Positions 44,502-53,818 of a stretch of 64,000 bases of DNA are shown here, one piece after another. Source of the DNA: DASUPK01 sp963743575 (GTDB lineage: Bacteria > Actinomycetota > Thermoleophilia > Solirubrobacterales > 70-9); the NCBI GenBank assembly GCA_963743575.1, contig CAVUQC010000002.1:372001-436000 (forward strand), read 5' to 3'. Numbering within the stretch: position 1 is the stretch's first letter; each line of letters begins with the position of its first letter. Below the pieces are notes generated by a model. The model searched no databases, was not told where the DNA came from, and was given only the letters and a program-made list of their open reading frames with translations. The translations under genes and the position numbers were made by a program.

Positions 44502-47123
44502 TTACGCCTGTGCTCTTGCTTGCAGGAATCGGATGGCCTCCTGGTGTCTGGCGACGCAGGCCCCGTAGGCCCGAGATCGCCCCAGATCGGTCCTCTCCGA
44601 GGATAAAACCCTCAGGGCGGGGGCGGCGGAATCGGCCGTCCACTCGCACAATCCGAGCTCGCAGAGAACCCGCACGGAGCGGGCGGCGGTCTCGGGGGTT
44701 CGGGGGTACTCGCTGCCGCCCGCCAGCGCGGCGCGGAGCTCGGTTCCCTCTGCCTCGCCCCCGACGTCCGTGAGCGCGCGCCAGATTTCGGCGATCGACG
44801 CGCGCAGATCCCACTCGCGGCCGAGCAGGCGCTCGGTCAGCTGGAGCTCCGACGGGCCGTAGGCGAGGTGGAGGTAGCCGTGCTCCTCCGCGTCCGCCCA
44901 GGCCAGACCCTCCACCGCTTCACTCGGCGCAGGATCGATCGCCACGATGTGGCGAAAGGGCCGGGGCGCGTCTGGCCTCAGAGCGAGGACCGTCCAATCG
45001 ACCAGTACGAGGGTGGCCCCGTCCGGGGTACGCAGGGCCGCATCGATCGATTCGAAGCCGCAGCGGCAGCAGGCCATCCTCGGGAGGGATGCCCCGAAGC
45101 GGCGCGGATCTGCGGCGGCGGAGGCGAGCTGCGCCCGCCGGGCTGCGTCGGCGCAGATCGCAAGGACGGGCTGGCCGCTCGAGATCAGCTCGGCGAGGGA
45201 GGCGACCGCCGCGCCTCCGCGGCGGTCGACACGCTCGCGGCGGGGACCATCGGGGGCGCGGACGTCGAGCAGGGCGCCTGGGGGGCCTGCGCCGATCCGC
45301 TCGAGCTCGTGCTCGAATCTCTCCCACCATTCCGCGTCGGGGCTCGGGCAGCCGTCGCCACACGGACGAGTCTTCGGGACATCGTCACTGCCGCCGAGCG
45401 GGTAGAGCTCGCGGACGACCACCCGCGGCTGCTCCGCTCCGTTCCAGCGGTCGACCTCGAGCTCGACCGAGAGGTCCATGGCCTGATCCTCGCGGCGCGA
45501 GATCTCGCCGTTCATGCCGAAGGCCACGCCCGCGGCTCGGCCGGCGCCGCTCTCGAGCTGAAAGCGCGAGTGCTTGCCCTCCTGGCCGAGTGGACGGACC
45601 TCGCGGAGACGTCCGGAGGGGACCAGGAGGCGAGGGCCGGGGTTTCCCATGCCGAATGGGCCGAGAGTCTCCAGCTGCCGCGCCAAGTCCATGCCGATTC
45701 CTTCCCGGCCAACGCCCACCAGGGCGTCGAGGCGCTCGGTGCGAACCAGGTCCTCGGGGTCGATCTGGGAGGCGGCGTGCTCGATGAAGGCTTCGCGGAA
45801 GTCATCGAGACGGTCGCTCTCGAGCTCCAGGCCGGCGGCGGCGCGATGACCCCCGTATCGGGTGAGGTACTCCGAGGTGGCGTCGAGGGCGGCGACCAGA
45901 TCGAATCCGGGGATGCTGCGCGCGGACCCCTTTGCCGTGCCGTTCTCGATTGAGAGCAGGACGGTGGGTCGGAAGTGCCGCTCGACCAGGCGCGAGGCCG
46001 CGATGCCGACGACGCCGGGATGCCACCCCTCGCCCGCCAGGACGAGGGCCGGCGCCTCCTTCAGCGAGTCCGGGAGCTCCGAGCGGGCGCGCTGCGCCCC
46101 CTCCACCACCTTCTGCTCTGCCGAGCGGCGTTCGGCGTTGGCGCGATCGAGCTCGGCGGCGATCGCGGCGGCGCGGTCGGGATCGTCGGTGAGCATCAGC
46201 TCCACTCCGGCGTCGGCTCGGTAGAGCCGGCCAGCGGCGTTGATGCGCGGAGCGAGCCGGAAGCCGAGAGAGCCGGCGTCGACCGACTCGGGGTCGACCG
46301 ATGCGGCGGCCATCAGAGCGCGCAGGCCGACGCGGGGGCCTTCGCGGAACAGCCGCAGGCCCTCGCGGACCAGGCGGCGGTTCTCGCCGACCAGGGGGAC
46401 CATGTCGGCGACGGTGGCCAGGGCGACCATGTCGAGGACAGCATCGGTGTGGTGCCGGGTGCCCCCCACCGTCTCGGTCGCGCCTTGGCCGGCGGCGTCG
46501 CAGAGAGCGGTCGCGAGCTTGTAGGCGACGCCCGCAGCGCAGAGCCCCTCGAAGGGGTAGTCCGAGATGACCGGATGGATGATCGGGCAGTCGGGGAGGA
46601 CCTCGCCCGGGAGGTGATGGTCAGTGACCACGACCTGCATGCCGGCGGCCCGGGCGGCGGCGACCTCCTCGACGGAGCCGATTCCGCAATCGACGGTGAT
46701 GACGAGCTCGGTGCCCCGGCGCTGGATTTGCTCGACGCTCGACATCGTCAGGCCGTAGCCGTCGGAGAGCCTGTCGGGGATGAACCAGTCGCACTCGGCG
46801 CCGAGGGCGCGGAGGGTCGAGACGAGGATCGCGGTCGAGGTGACGCCATCGACGTCGTAGTCGCCGTGGACCGTGATCCGGCCCGGGCCGCGGGCGACCG
46901 AGAGGATCAGCTCGCACGTCTCCTCCATTCCGCGGAAGTCGGTGGGCGCGTGAGCCTCGCGGGCCTCGAGGAAGCGGCGGGCGGCATCGACGGTGCGGTA
47001 GCCGCGCCTGACGAGCGTCACGGCGACCGGCTCGGCCAGCTCGAGCTCGGCCGCGAGCCGCCGAACCTCGCCGTAGTCATAGGGATCAGCGGAAAACGCT
47101 CGGGCGGGCTGCATCGAGGCCAT
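44502..47123 (-). CDS. recJ: single-stranded-DNA exonuclease RecJ with long C-terminal extension
   Basis: 5'-3' ssDNA exonuclease. DHH core: VHGDYDVDGVTS (about 84-95), VTVDCGIGS, VTDHHLPGEVLPDCP, and the DHHA1 motif RYGGHRAAAGLELE (about 416-430), then an OB-like domain to about 560. The 873-residue length exceeds the about 570 of the E. coli enzyme by about 300. The extra C-terminal region contains Cys pairs (KTRPCGDGCPSPD and MACCRCGFES) and a degenerate helicase-like segment (LAICADAARRAQLASA), and resembles the long RecJ of Bacillus. Start ATG at 47123 or 47114. Confidence 0.93.
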   Translation of the reverse strand: MASMQPARAFSADPYDYGEVRRLAAELELAEPVAVTLVRRGYRTVDAARRFLEAREAHAPTDFRGMEETCELILSVARGPGRITVHGDYDVDGVTSTAILVSTLRALGAECDWFIPDRLSDGYGLTMSSVEQIQRRGTELVITVDCGIGSVEEVAAARAAGMQVVVTDHHLPGEVLPDCPIIHPVISDYPFEGLCAAGVAYKLATALCDAAGQGATETVGGTRHHTDAVLDMVALATVADMVPLVGENRRLVREGLRLFREGPRVGLRALMAAASVDPESVDAGSLGFRLAPRINAAGRLYRADAGVELMLTDDPDRAAAIAAELDRANAERRSAEQKVVEGAQRARSELPDSLKEAPALVLAGEGWHPGVVGIAASRLVERHFRPTVLLSIENGTAKGSARSIPGFDLVAALDATSEYLTRYGGHRAAAGLELESDRLDDFREAFIEHAASQIDPEDLVRTERLDALVGVGREGIGMDLARQLETLGPFGMGNPGPRLLVPSGRLREVRPLGQEGKHSRFQLESGAGRAAGVAFGMNGEISRREDQAMDLSVELEVDRWNGAEQPRVVVRELYPLGGSDDVPKTRPCGDGCPSPDAEWWERFEHELERIGAGPPGALLDVRAPDGPRRERVDRRGGAAVASLAELISSGQPVLAICADAARRAQLASAAADPRRFGASLPRMACCRCGFESIDAALRTPDGATLVLVDWTVLALRPDAPRPFRHIVAIDPAPSEAVEGLAWADAEEHGYLHLAYGPSELQLTERLLGREWDLRASIAEIWRALTDVGGEAEGTELRAALAGGSEYPRTPETAARSVRVLCELGLCEWTADSAAPALRVLSSERTDLGRSRAYGACVARHQEAIRFLQARAQA

Positions 47124-47204
47124 CCAGCCATCTTGAGTCGGGGCCCCGACGGAACCGCCCGGGGGGAAGGCCTTGGTGAGTTCTTCCGGTATGTCCGAAA
47201 CAAA

Positions 47205-48062
47205 TCACCAGAGGCCCGTCAGGAGAGACCTGACGGTCTCGACCACCTCATGGGGGCTCCCAGTCACCTGGCGCCACGTGAACCGAGAAACCTTGAATCC
47301 CAATACTCGGAGCCGGTTGTCACGTGAGCGATCCGCCTCGAACGCGGCCCGACCCCGATGAGAACCCCAACCATCCACTTCCGCAATCAACCGCTCGGCG
47401 CGCCAAAGAAAGTCAACCACGTACGCGTCGATCCGAACGTTCACCTCCGGCCGGGGAATGCGGTGACGACGGCAGAGCGCGAGGAACTTCGTCTCGAGTT
47501 CGCTGCGGGTGTGGTCGGGTGTGACTGACTCGCCGAGAGGAAGGCGGAGGTACTCCGCCTGGCGGATGGCGGCGGCGAGCTGCTCGCTTGAGAGAGTGCG
47601 GCGAAGGTCCGCAAGCGTCCTTGCCGGCTTCGTGACAGGGATGCCTACTCGGCGCGTCACATCGGCTGGGGAAAGAGTGGTTGACCGGTGCAATCGGATT
47701 CCAGGCCTGCTTTTGCCCTCCCCGGGAACCGTGACGTGGATGGGAGGAAGCTCGCCGTTCCTTACTTGGTTCCGCCCCACCATCCCCCACAGTCCGGCCG
47801 CGCTCACATGGCTTAGAGCTGCGCCGTTGCCGCAAGCCAAGACTGCCGCCATCCACCTCCCCTCATTACTGATGTTCGGATGTCCGACTGCGTAGACACT
47901 GCGGTGGATGCGGAAGAGACGACCAGCACGGACGCGATCGCTGATCGTGCTGGAGGGAAGTCCGAGAGACTTCAACTGCGGCAATGAGAGGACACCATGC
48001 TGCCGGCCAGCGACCCGCGCGATTGCCGCCTCTCGGCGGTGATTGGTGAGTTCCTCCGGCAT
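47205..48062 (-). CDS. DUF559 (Vsr-like) protein with AbiEi-type N-terminal domain
   Basis: 285 residues. N-terminal winged helix of the AbiEi antitoxin type (IARVAGRQHGVLSLPQLKSLGLPSSTISDRVRAGRLFRIHRSVYAVGH, about 15-61), a linker, then a C-terminal DUF559 endonuclease-fold domain (from about 190): ERLIAEVDGWGSHRGRAAFEADRSRDN, with the catalytic-looking E-x-D-G and the RD-x-x-R-x-R-x-L-G-F-x-V segment. Domains of this pair are common in actinobacteria, often in many copies. A self-contained toxin-antitoxin pair is not seen. No partner nuclease or nucleotidyltransferase toxin is adjacent. Function unknown. Confidence 0.82.
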   Translation of the reverse strand: MPEELTNHRREAAIARVAGRQHGVLSLPQLKSLGLPSSTISDRVRAGRLFRIHRSVYAVGHPNISNEGRWMAAVLACGNGAALSHVSAAGLWGMVGRNQVRNGELPPIHVTVPGEGKSRPGIRLHRSTTLSPADVTRRVGIPVTKPARTLADLRRTLSSEQLAAAIRQAEYLRLPLGESVTPDHTRSELETKFLALCRRHRIPRPEVNVRIDAYVVDFLWRAERLIAEVDGWGSHRGRAAFEADRSRDNRLRVLGFKVSRFTWRQVTGSPHEVVETVRSLLTGLW

Positions 48063-48093
48063 ATCCGGACGAAGTCACCAACTCCCTGAATCT

Positions 48094-48183
48094 CGCCCCC
48101 TTCATCGCCGGGTTTCGTCCCAGCGCCCCCTTCATCGCCGGGTTTCGTCCCAGCGCCCCCTTCATCGCCGGGTTTCGTCCCAG
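48094..48183. repeat. three tandem 30-base repeats
   Basis: Exact head-to-tail copies at 48094-48123, 48124-48153 and 48154-48183, followed by a decayed fourth. They lie in the gap between the DUF559 gene and the small membrane protein. The unit contains the word ttcatcgccgggtttcgtcc. Not a CRISPR because there are no spacers. Confidence 0.9.
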
Positions 48184-48217
48184 CGCCCTCCACCGCCGGG
48201 CTCGCACCGGCGGACCG

Positions 48218-48490
48218 CTAGATGTGCTCCGCCTCCACGCCCGAGCGCACGCCCATTGCGTAGACGACGGCCAGGCCGATCAGGGTGCCTGGGATCGCGT
48301 AGACGGCTGTCGCCAGGTCGGTATCGCCGATCGTCTTGCCCAGCAGGATCTGGGCGATCGCGCCGCTTGCCATCGCGCCCACGGCCGCTCCCAGGAACGC
48401 GCCCACGATGCCGCCCTGGAAGCGGTCGGGGACGAAGACCGTGAAGTGCCAGAGGGCGACGCCCATCGTGAACCAGACCAGTGCGGCCAT
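48218..48490 (-). CDS. small membrane protein
   Basis: 90 residues with three predicted membrane segments (about 3-20, 27-52 and 60-80), the middle one rich in Gly/Ala (GGIVGAFLGAAVGAMASGAIAQILL). No family recognised. Directly downstream of secDF (shared base at 48490), so it is probably cotranscribed with the translocase; a link to secretion is only suggested by position. Confidence 0.75.
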   Translation of the reverse strand: MAALVWFTMGVALWHFTVFVPDRFQGGIVGAFLGAAVGAMASGAIAQILLGKTIGDTDLATAVYAIPGTLIGLAVVYAMGVRSGVEAEHI

Positions 48491-51465
48491 CAGCGGTTCC
48501 TCCCATGCTTTCGCTTTTTGCGCCCGCCGGACTCCCGTGCCCGGCGGAGGGCGGCGGCGCTCGCCTCGCTCAGCTCGGGCTTCTCCTGCTCCGCCCCACC
48601 GTTCCCGCTCGGGGCGGGCTCGCCGTCGCCACTGGCCCTGCCTTCATTGCCAGTCCCGTCAGCACCGCCGTCACCACCTGCGCCCACCGGCGCGGCTGGC
48701 TCGCTGGGCACGGGCGCGGGCGGCGGGGCCACCGGACCGGGCGGCTCCGCCACCACACCGGGAACCTGGGACTGCACGGGCGCCGGAGCATCGGCGCGGC
48801 TCGGGGCCGGCGCTGCGGGCACCGGCGTCTCTGCCTGGACGGGCTCCTCGACACCGTCGACCCGCGCCACCACGTTGTCTTCCGGGAAGGCGGGCACAAC
48901 CCCGCCCATCTGCTCCTCGATTCGCTCGCGCCGTCGGCGATAGGCCGGCTCGCGCTCCTTCCAGTGGGTGAGCACAGGCGACGCGATGAAAATCGACGAA
49001 TACGTACCGGAGGCGAGGCCGACCATCATCGCGAAGGCGAAGTCCTTCAGGGTCGCTCCGCCGAAGATGAAGAGCACCGTCACCAGGAAGACGCTGGACA
49101 GACCGGTGATCAGCGACCTGGTCAGAACCTCGCTCATGGAGCGGTTGACGATCTGGGAGAAGCTGGCACGCGGCAATCGCGGCACGTTCTCGCGCACGCG
49201 GTCGAACACGATGACCGTGTCGTAGAGCGAGTACCCGAGGATGGTCAGGAACGCGGCGACGGTGCCGCTGGTCACCTCCCTCCCCGTCAGCGAATACACG
49301 CCTCCCGTGATCAGGATGTCGTGGAGCAGGGCGATGATCACCGGCACCGCGTACTTCGGCTCGAACCGGAACGCCACGTATGCGCAGATCACAAGGAGCG
49401 AGAAGATGATCGCCTCGATCGCGCTGTTGGCCACCTGTTGGCCGAAGGTCGGGCCGACGGTGGTCGCGTCGAACCCGTTCGGGACGATCCCGTACGCCGA
49501 CTGCAGGGCCGGCTGGACCGACTGGATCTCGGCCGGCTTCGCCTTGGAGTCGATCTCGAAGACGTTCGTGCCGAGCTCCTTGTTGGTCGCCTTGGTGATC
49601 TGCGCGTCACTGATCCCGGCGGCGTTGACCGTCGAGCGCACGTCGCCGACCGTGGTCGGCTTCGCCAGGCCGACGGTGATGCGGCTGCCGCCCTTGAAGT
49701 CGATGCCGAGGTTGAGCTGCTTGGTGGCGAACGAGATCGCGCCGATCAGCAGGATGCAGCCCGAGAGCGAGAAGAAGTAGCGGCTCGCCCGGCTGAAGTC
49801 GAACTTCCAGTGGTGGTAGTTCTCCCGCGCCCCGAGCAACTTCGGCGAACGCAGGAAGTGCGCACGTCCGAACAGTCCGAGGAACGCCTGGGTGAAGACC
49901 ACTGCGGTGAACAGCGAGGCGATCGTGCCGACGCCAAGGACGAACGCGAAGCCCTTCACGTTCGAGGTGGCCAGCGCGAACAGGATGAACGCCGTGATCA
50001 GCGTGATCACGTTCGCGTCGACGATCGTCGCGATTCCCTTGCGGTAACCGGCCGAGATCGCGCTCAGCATCGATTTACCGCCCCTCGCCTCTTCCTTGAT
50101 CCGCTCGAAGATGACGATGTTGGCGTCGGCTGCCACCCCGATAGTCAGGATCAACCCGGCTATGCCCGGCAGGGTCAGGGTGATCGGGATCAGCTTGATC
50201 AGGGCGAAGAAGAGCACGCCGTAGATCGCCAGCCCGACCACGGCCACGAAGCCGAGGAAGCGGTAGTAGATGAGCAGGAAGAGGCAGACCAGGATCAGGC
50301 CGACGATCCCCGCCTTCAGGCCCTGATTCAGCGCCTGCTGGCCGAGGGTCGCCGAGACCGTCGAGCTCGAGATCTGCGTCAGGTCTACCGGGAGAGCACC
50401 GATCTGGAGGATCTGCGCGAGGTCATTGGACTCCTGCTGGGTCAGCCCGTTGATCTCCGCCCCCGTCCGCCCGTCGATCCCGTTCGGGTTGTCGACGAAG
50501 TTGACGATCGGCCGCGACTTGATCTGCTGGTCCAGGACAACGGCGAAGTGGCCCGAGTACTGGTCGGCGAGGCTGGTGTTCCCCGCGACCCCGGGCGGAG
50601 CGTTCTGGAGGCCGCGCTGGGCGATCGCCTTGGTGACGTTTGAGAACTCCTGGCGGCCATTGCCGGAGAAGGAGAAGGTCACGTCGGGCTGGTTGAACTG
50701 GTCGAAGTTCGCCTTCGGATCGGTGATGTCGGTGCCCGACAGCGCCGGCCGGTCGCGGATCACGAACCACTGCGCCTGCGGGCTGTTCTTGTTGTCGGTC
50801 TGGGACTGGCCGGGGGCCGGCTCCTTCTGGACCACGAGCGTGCCCTGCGGGACGGTGAGGATCTGGCTGTTCGGCGGCTGCTTCTGGTTTTTCAGCTCCG
50901 AGAACAGGTCCTTCGTCGATTCCGACGGCCCGGCGATCCAGGCGTGCGTCTGCGAGTCGAAGAGGTAGTACTGCGGCCCGGTCGTCGTGCACTTGTTCTG
51001 GAAGCACTCCGGCGTCTGCTTGGAGGCGAGCTTGACCGCGTCGTAGAGTCGGCTGAACGAGGACTCGCCGTTCGGGACGTTGGTCTTCGCCGGGTTGGGA
51101 ATGACGTTCGGCTCCCAGTCGTAGAAGTACATCTGCGCCGTCTCCCCGACCTGCTTGCTCGCGTTCGCGGCGTTGCTGACATCGGGGAGCCCGACGCGGA
51201 TCGAGTCGGAGCCGATCCGGGAGATCTCGGGCTCGGACACGCCGAAGGCGTCGGTGCGCTTCCGGATGATCTCGATCGACCGATCGATGTCGGTCCCGTC
51301 GATCGTCGGGTTCTGCGGCGTCGGTCGCGCCTGGAAGATCAGCTCGGTGCCGCCCTTCAGGTCGAGCCCGAGGGTCGTCGTCTTGGTCGCGATGACGATT
51401 CCCGATCCGAGGATCAGGAGCGCCACGAAGGCGAGGACGAAGATGTTGCGACGGCGGTTGCTCAC
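48490..51465 (-). CDS. secDF: SecDF protein-export membrane fusion
   Basis: Proton-driven accessory part of the Sec translocase. 991 residues joining SecD (first TM, periplasmic P1 domain, the LDLKGGTELIF start, six-TM half with GVAADANIVIFERIKEE) and SecF (NLGIDFKGGSRITV start, GYSLYDTVIVFDRVREN). The two halves, usually separate genes in actinobacteria, are fused in one frame as in Bacillus. The C-terminus adds about 130 Pro/Ala/Gly-rich residues ending in a basic RKKRKHGRNR. GTG start at 51465. Located between recJ/rel and ruvB, its conserved neighbourhood. Confidence 0.96.
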   Translation of the reverse strand: MSNRRRNIFVLAFVALLILGSGIVIATKTTTLGLDLKGGTELIFQARPTPQNPTIDGTDIDRSIEIIRKRTDAFGVSEPEISRIGSDSIRVGLPDVSNAANASKQVGETAQMYFYDWEPNVIPNPAKTNVPNGESSFSRLYDAVKLASKQTPECFQNKCTTTGPQYYLFDSQTHAWIAGPSESTKDLFSELKNQKQPPNSQILTVPQGTLVVQKEPAPGQSQTDNKNSPQAQWFVIRDRPALSGTDITDPKANFDQFNQPDVTFSFSGNGRQEFSNVTKAIAQRGLQNAPPGVAGNTSLADQYSGHFAVVLDQQIKSRPIVNFVDNPNGIDGRTGAEINGLTQQESNDLAQILQIGALPVDLTQISSSTVSATLGQQALNQGLKAGIVGLILVCLFLLIYYRFLGFVAVVGLAIYGVLFFALIKLIPITLTLPGIAGLILTIGVAADANIVIFERIKEEARGGKSMLSAISAGYRKGIATIVDANVITLITAFILFALATSNVKGFAFVLGVGTIASLFTAVVFTQAFLGLFGRAHFLRSPKLLGARENYHHWKFDFSRASRYFFSLSGCILLIGAISFATKQLNLGIDFKGGSRITVGLAKPTTVGDVRSTVNAAGISDAQITKATNKELGTNVFEIDSKAKPAEIQSVQPALQSAYGIVPNGFDATTVGPTFGQQVANSAIEAIIFSLLVICAYVAFRFEPKYAVPVIIALLHDILITGGVYSLTGREVTSGTVAAFLTILGYSLYDTVIVFDRVRENVPRLPRASFSQIVNRSMSEVLTRSLITGLSSVFLVTVLFIFGGATLKDFAFAMMVGLASGTYSSIFIASPVLTHWKEREPAYRRRRERIEEQMGGVVPAFPEDNVVARVDGVEEPVQAETPVPAAPAPSRADAPAPVQSQVPGVVAEPPGPVAPPPAPVPSEPAAPVGAGGDGGADGTGNEGRASGDGEPAPSGNGGAEQEKPELSEASAAALRRARESGGRKKRKHGRNR

Positions 51466-51537
51466 GGTGTCAGGGGCACGCTAGCGGCAGAGATTGCTGA
51501 AGCGTAAACGCGATACGTCGCCGTTCGGAGCGGGGAT

Positions 51538-52023
51538 CTACTCGGGCGTCAGGACGAGCAGCAGCCCGCCGTCGTCGTCGTACGCCGGGAAGAGGTCGGC
51601 CGTCGCCTCGGTCGGCAGATCGCCCTCGGCGTTCACGGCGACCTTCTTGCCGAGCGACCGCACCCCCCATTCGAGAGTCGTCTCGATGGGATCCGTCTCG
51701 CCGTTGGCATCGGTGTCCGCGGTCGGTCCGCCGTCGCCCTTGTCGATCCACTGCAGGCCCAGAACCTCCCTGACCGGGCGGCCGATCACCTGCTCGTCCT
51801 TCAGGCCGGTGAGCTCGAAGGCCCCCTTGCCGAGGTCCAGGACCCTGGCCTGCTGGTCCAGGGTGAAGAAGGCGGCGCCGGGCGCGGGCATGTAGTCGTC
51901 GAGCAACTCGAAGAGGAAGCCGAAGCCGCATTTCGAGCAACCCTTGGGTCGCGTCGAAAAGCCGGCCGTGCGCTCCCCGCTCAGCTCCCTGTTCCCACAG
52001 TTCGGACAGATGAAGTACGGCAT
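51538..52023 (-). CDS. zinc-ribbon plus PAS-domain protein
   Basis: 161 residues. A CPNCG...CSKCG zinc ribbon (C6, C9, C29, C32) is joined to a PAS domain (AAFFTLDQQARVLDLGKGAFELTGLKDEQVIGRPVREVLGL, about 50-90), followed by an acidic linker with GDGGPTADTDANGETDP (Ca2+-binding-like Asp cluster) and a C-terminal strand. No output domain (kinase, GGDEF, HTH). It occupies the position where yajC is usually found between ruvB and secD. Possibly a redox or small-ligand sensor acting through a partner. Confidence 0.82.
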   Translation of the reverse strand: MPYFICPNCGNRELSGERTAGFSTRPKGCSKCGFGFLFELLDDYMPAPGAAFFTLDQQARVLDLGKGAFELTGLKDEQVIGRPVREVLGLQWIDKGDGGPTADTDANGETDPIETTLEWGVRSLGKKVAVNAEGDLPTEATADLFPAYDDDGGLLLVLTPE

Positions 52024-52077
52024 TCGAGAAAAAGGCTAGCCGACCGCCAGGTGCGGCTTCGCCACCGGATCGCGGCG

Positions 52078-53145
52078 CTAGAACAGGCTCGCCATGCCCT
52101 CCGGGACCGGAAGGCCAAGGTGCTCGTACGCCCTCTCCGTCAGGACCCGTCCTCGGGGCGTGCGCTTCACCAATCCCTGCTGCAGGAGATAGGGCTCGAA
52201 GACGTCCTCGACCGTGTCCGCCTCCTCCCCGATCGCAACGGCGAGCGTCGAGAGGCCGACGGGGCCGCCGCCGAACTTGGTGGCGATCAGGTCGAGGAGC
52301 TGGCGGTCGTGGCGATCGAGCCCGGCGCGGTCGACCTCGAGCATCTCGAGCGCCTCCGACGCGATCTCGGCGTCGATCCCGCCCCGATCCTTGACCTCCG
52401 CGAAGTCGCGCACCCGCCGCAAGAGGCGGTTGGCTACGCGGGGCGTGCCTCGTGCACGGCTCGCGATCTCCTCCGCCCCCTCCTCCGTCACCTCGATGCG
52501 AAGGATTCCCGCGGAGCGCATCACGATCTGACGAAGGTCGGCGGCGTCGTAGTGCTCCAGGCGGTGGCAGACGCCGAAGCGGTCGCGCAGCGGTGTCGTC
52601 AGCAGCCCGGTCCGGGTCGTCGCGCCGATCAGCGTGAACGGCGGCAGATCGAGGGTGACCGTTCGCGCACCCGCTCCCTGGCCGAGGACGACCGGCAGGC
52701 GCCGATCCTCCATCGCCGGATACAGAGTCTCCTCGATGGCGCGGCCGAGCCGGTGGATCTCGTCGATGAAGAAGACGCTGCCCGGCTCGAGCGAGGTGAG
52801 GAACGCAGCGATGTCCGCCTTGCGCTCCAGGGCCGGCCCGGCCGTCTGCACCATCGGCACGTTGAGCTCCGCGGCGATTATGTGGGCCAAGGAGGTCTTG
52901 CCGAGCCCGGGCGGCCCCGCGAGCAGGACGTGGTCGAGCGCCTCCTCCCGCCGGCGGGCGGCCTCGATGAAGATCCCGAGCTGCTCGGTGACCTGGACCT
53001 GGTTGACGAAGTCCTCGAGCTTCGGCGGGCGCAGCGAGCGGTCGAAGTCGTCGTCCTGACCCACCGCGCGGGCGTCGTGGATGACAACCTCCGCATCGTC
53101 GTCCTCGATTCCCGGGGTGCGGATCCCCTTGCCGGGCTTCATCAA
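52078..53145 (-). CDS. ruvB: Holliday junction DNA helicase RuvB
   Basis: AAA+ motor of branch migration, 355 residues. Walker A AGPPGLGKTSLA, Walker B FIDEIHRL, sensor 1 GATTRTGLLTTPLRDRFG, arginine finger, and C-terminal winged helix with PRVANRLLRRVRD. Starts ATG at 53145. Same strand and order as ruvC-ruvA-ruvB. Confidence 0.98.
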   Translation of the reverse strand: MMKPGKGIRTPGIEDDDAEVVIHDARAVGQDDDFDRSLRPPKLEDFVNQVQVTEQLGIFIEAARRREEALDHVLLAGPPGLGKTSLAHIIAAELNVPMVQTAGPALERKADIAAFLTSLEPGSVFFIDEIHRLGRAIEETLYPAMEDRRLPVVLGQGAGARTVTLDLPPFTLIGATTRTGLLTTPLRDRFGVCHRLEHYDAADLRQIVMRSAGILRIEVTEEGAEEIASRARGTPRVANRLLRRVRDFAEVKDRGGIDAEIASEALEMLEVDRAGLDRHDRQLLDLIATKFGGGPVGLSTLAVAIGEEADTVEDVFEPYLLQQGLVKRTPRGRVLTERAYEHLGLPVPEGMASLF

Positions 53146-53185
53146 CGCTCCGCCTCCTCAGCTTCGCTTCCGGGGGCTACGCGAA

Positions 53186-53785
53186 TCACGCGGCCTTCGC
53201 CCCCGCTGCGCTCCGCAGCGCGGCCTGCACGATCTCCTCGGCGGTCTCCCCCTCAGCGGCGGAGAGCAGCTTCGCCGCCTCGGCGGGTGTATAGCCGAGG
53301 TTGAGCAGGCCCTCGCGCGCCAGCGAGCGCGGATCCTCGTCGCCGGCGGCAAGCGCGACGCTGTCGGCGTCACCCTCGATCTCCCCCGCGACCTTCTCTC
53401 GCAGCTCGACGATGATCCGCTCGGCCGTCCGCTTTCCGACGCCGGGGACGGCCTGGAAGCGCTTCGCGTCGCCGGCGGCGATCGCACGCAGAAGCTCCCG
53501 GACGGTCCCACCGGAGAGCACGGCCATCGCGACCTTCGGCCCGACCCCGCCCACGGAGATCAGATGAAGGAAGAGATCGCGCTCCTCCTCGCTCGCGAAG
53601 CCGTAGAGGCTGAGCGAGTCCTCCCTCGCGACGAGATGGGCATGGAGCGCGGCGTGCTTGCCCAGGGCGGGCACCGCCTTGAGCGTCTCGGAGGAGACGG
53701 CGAGGCGATAGCCGACGCCGCTCGCGTCGATCACGACATAGTCGGGACGGCGCACCAGAACCTCTCCGCTGACGGAGGCGATCAT
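53186..53785 (-). CDS. ruvA: Holliday junction DNA helicase subunit RuvA
   Basis: Junction-binding tetramer, 199 residues. N-terminal OB domain (GEVLVRRPDYVVIDASGVGYRL), helix-hairpin-helix pair (LISVGGVGPKVAMAVLSG and FQAVPGVGKRTAERIIVELREK), and the C-terminal UBA-like domain (GLLNLGYTPAEAAKLLSAAEG). AGAAGGA ribosome site; 33 bases after ruvC. Confidence 0.97.
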   Translation of the reverse strand: MIASVSGEVLVRRPDYVVIDASGVGYRLAVSSETLKAVPALGKHAALHAHLVAREDSLSLYGFASEEERDLFLHLISVGGVGPKVAMAVLSGGTVRELLRAIAAGDAKRFQAVPGVGKRTAERIIVELREKVAGEIEGDADSVALAAGDEDPRSLAREGLLNLGYTPAEAAKLLSAAEGETAEEIVQAALRSAAGAKAA

Positions 53786-53818
53786 TCCTTCTGATTCTGC
53801 GGGCCCGACCGGATGCCT

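Noticed and set aside
48094..48183. Possible CRISPR array
   Set aside because: The 30-base units are contiguous with no spacers, there are no cas genes, and only three copies.
47866..48207. Peptide repeats (LGRNPAMKGA) in a minus-strand frame over the tandem repeats
   Set aside because: The frame has no ribosome site, overlaps the DUF559 gene start, and exists only because the repeat length is a multiple of three.
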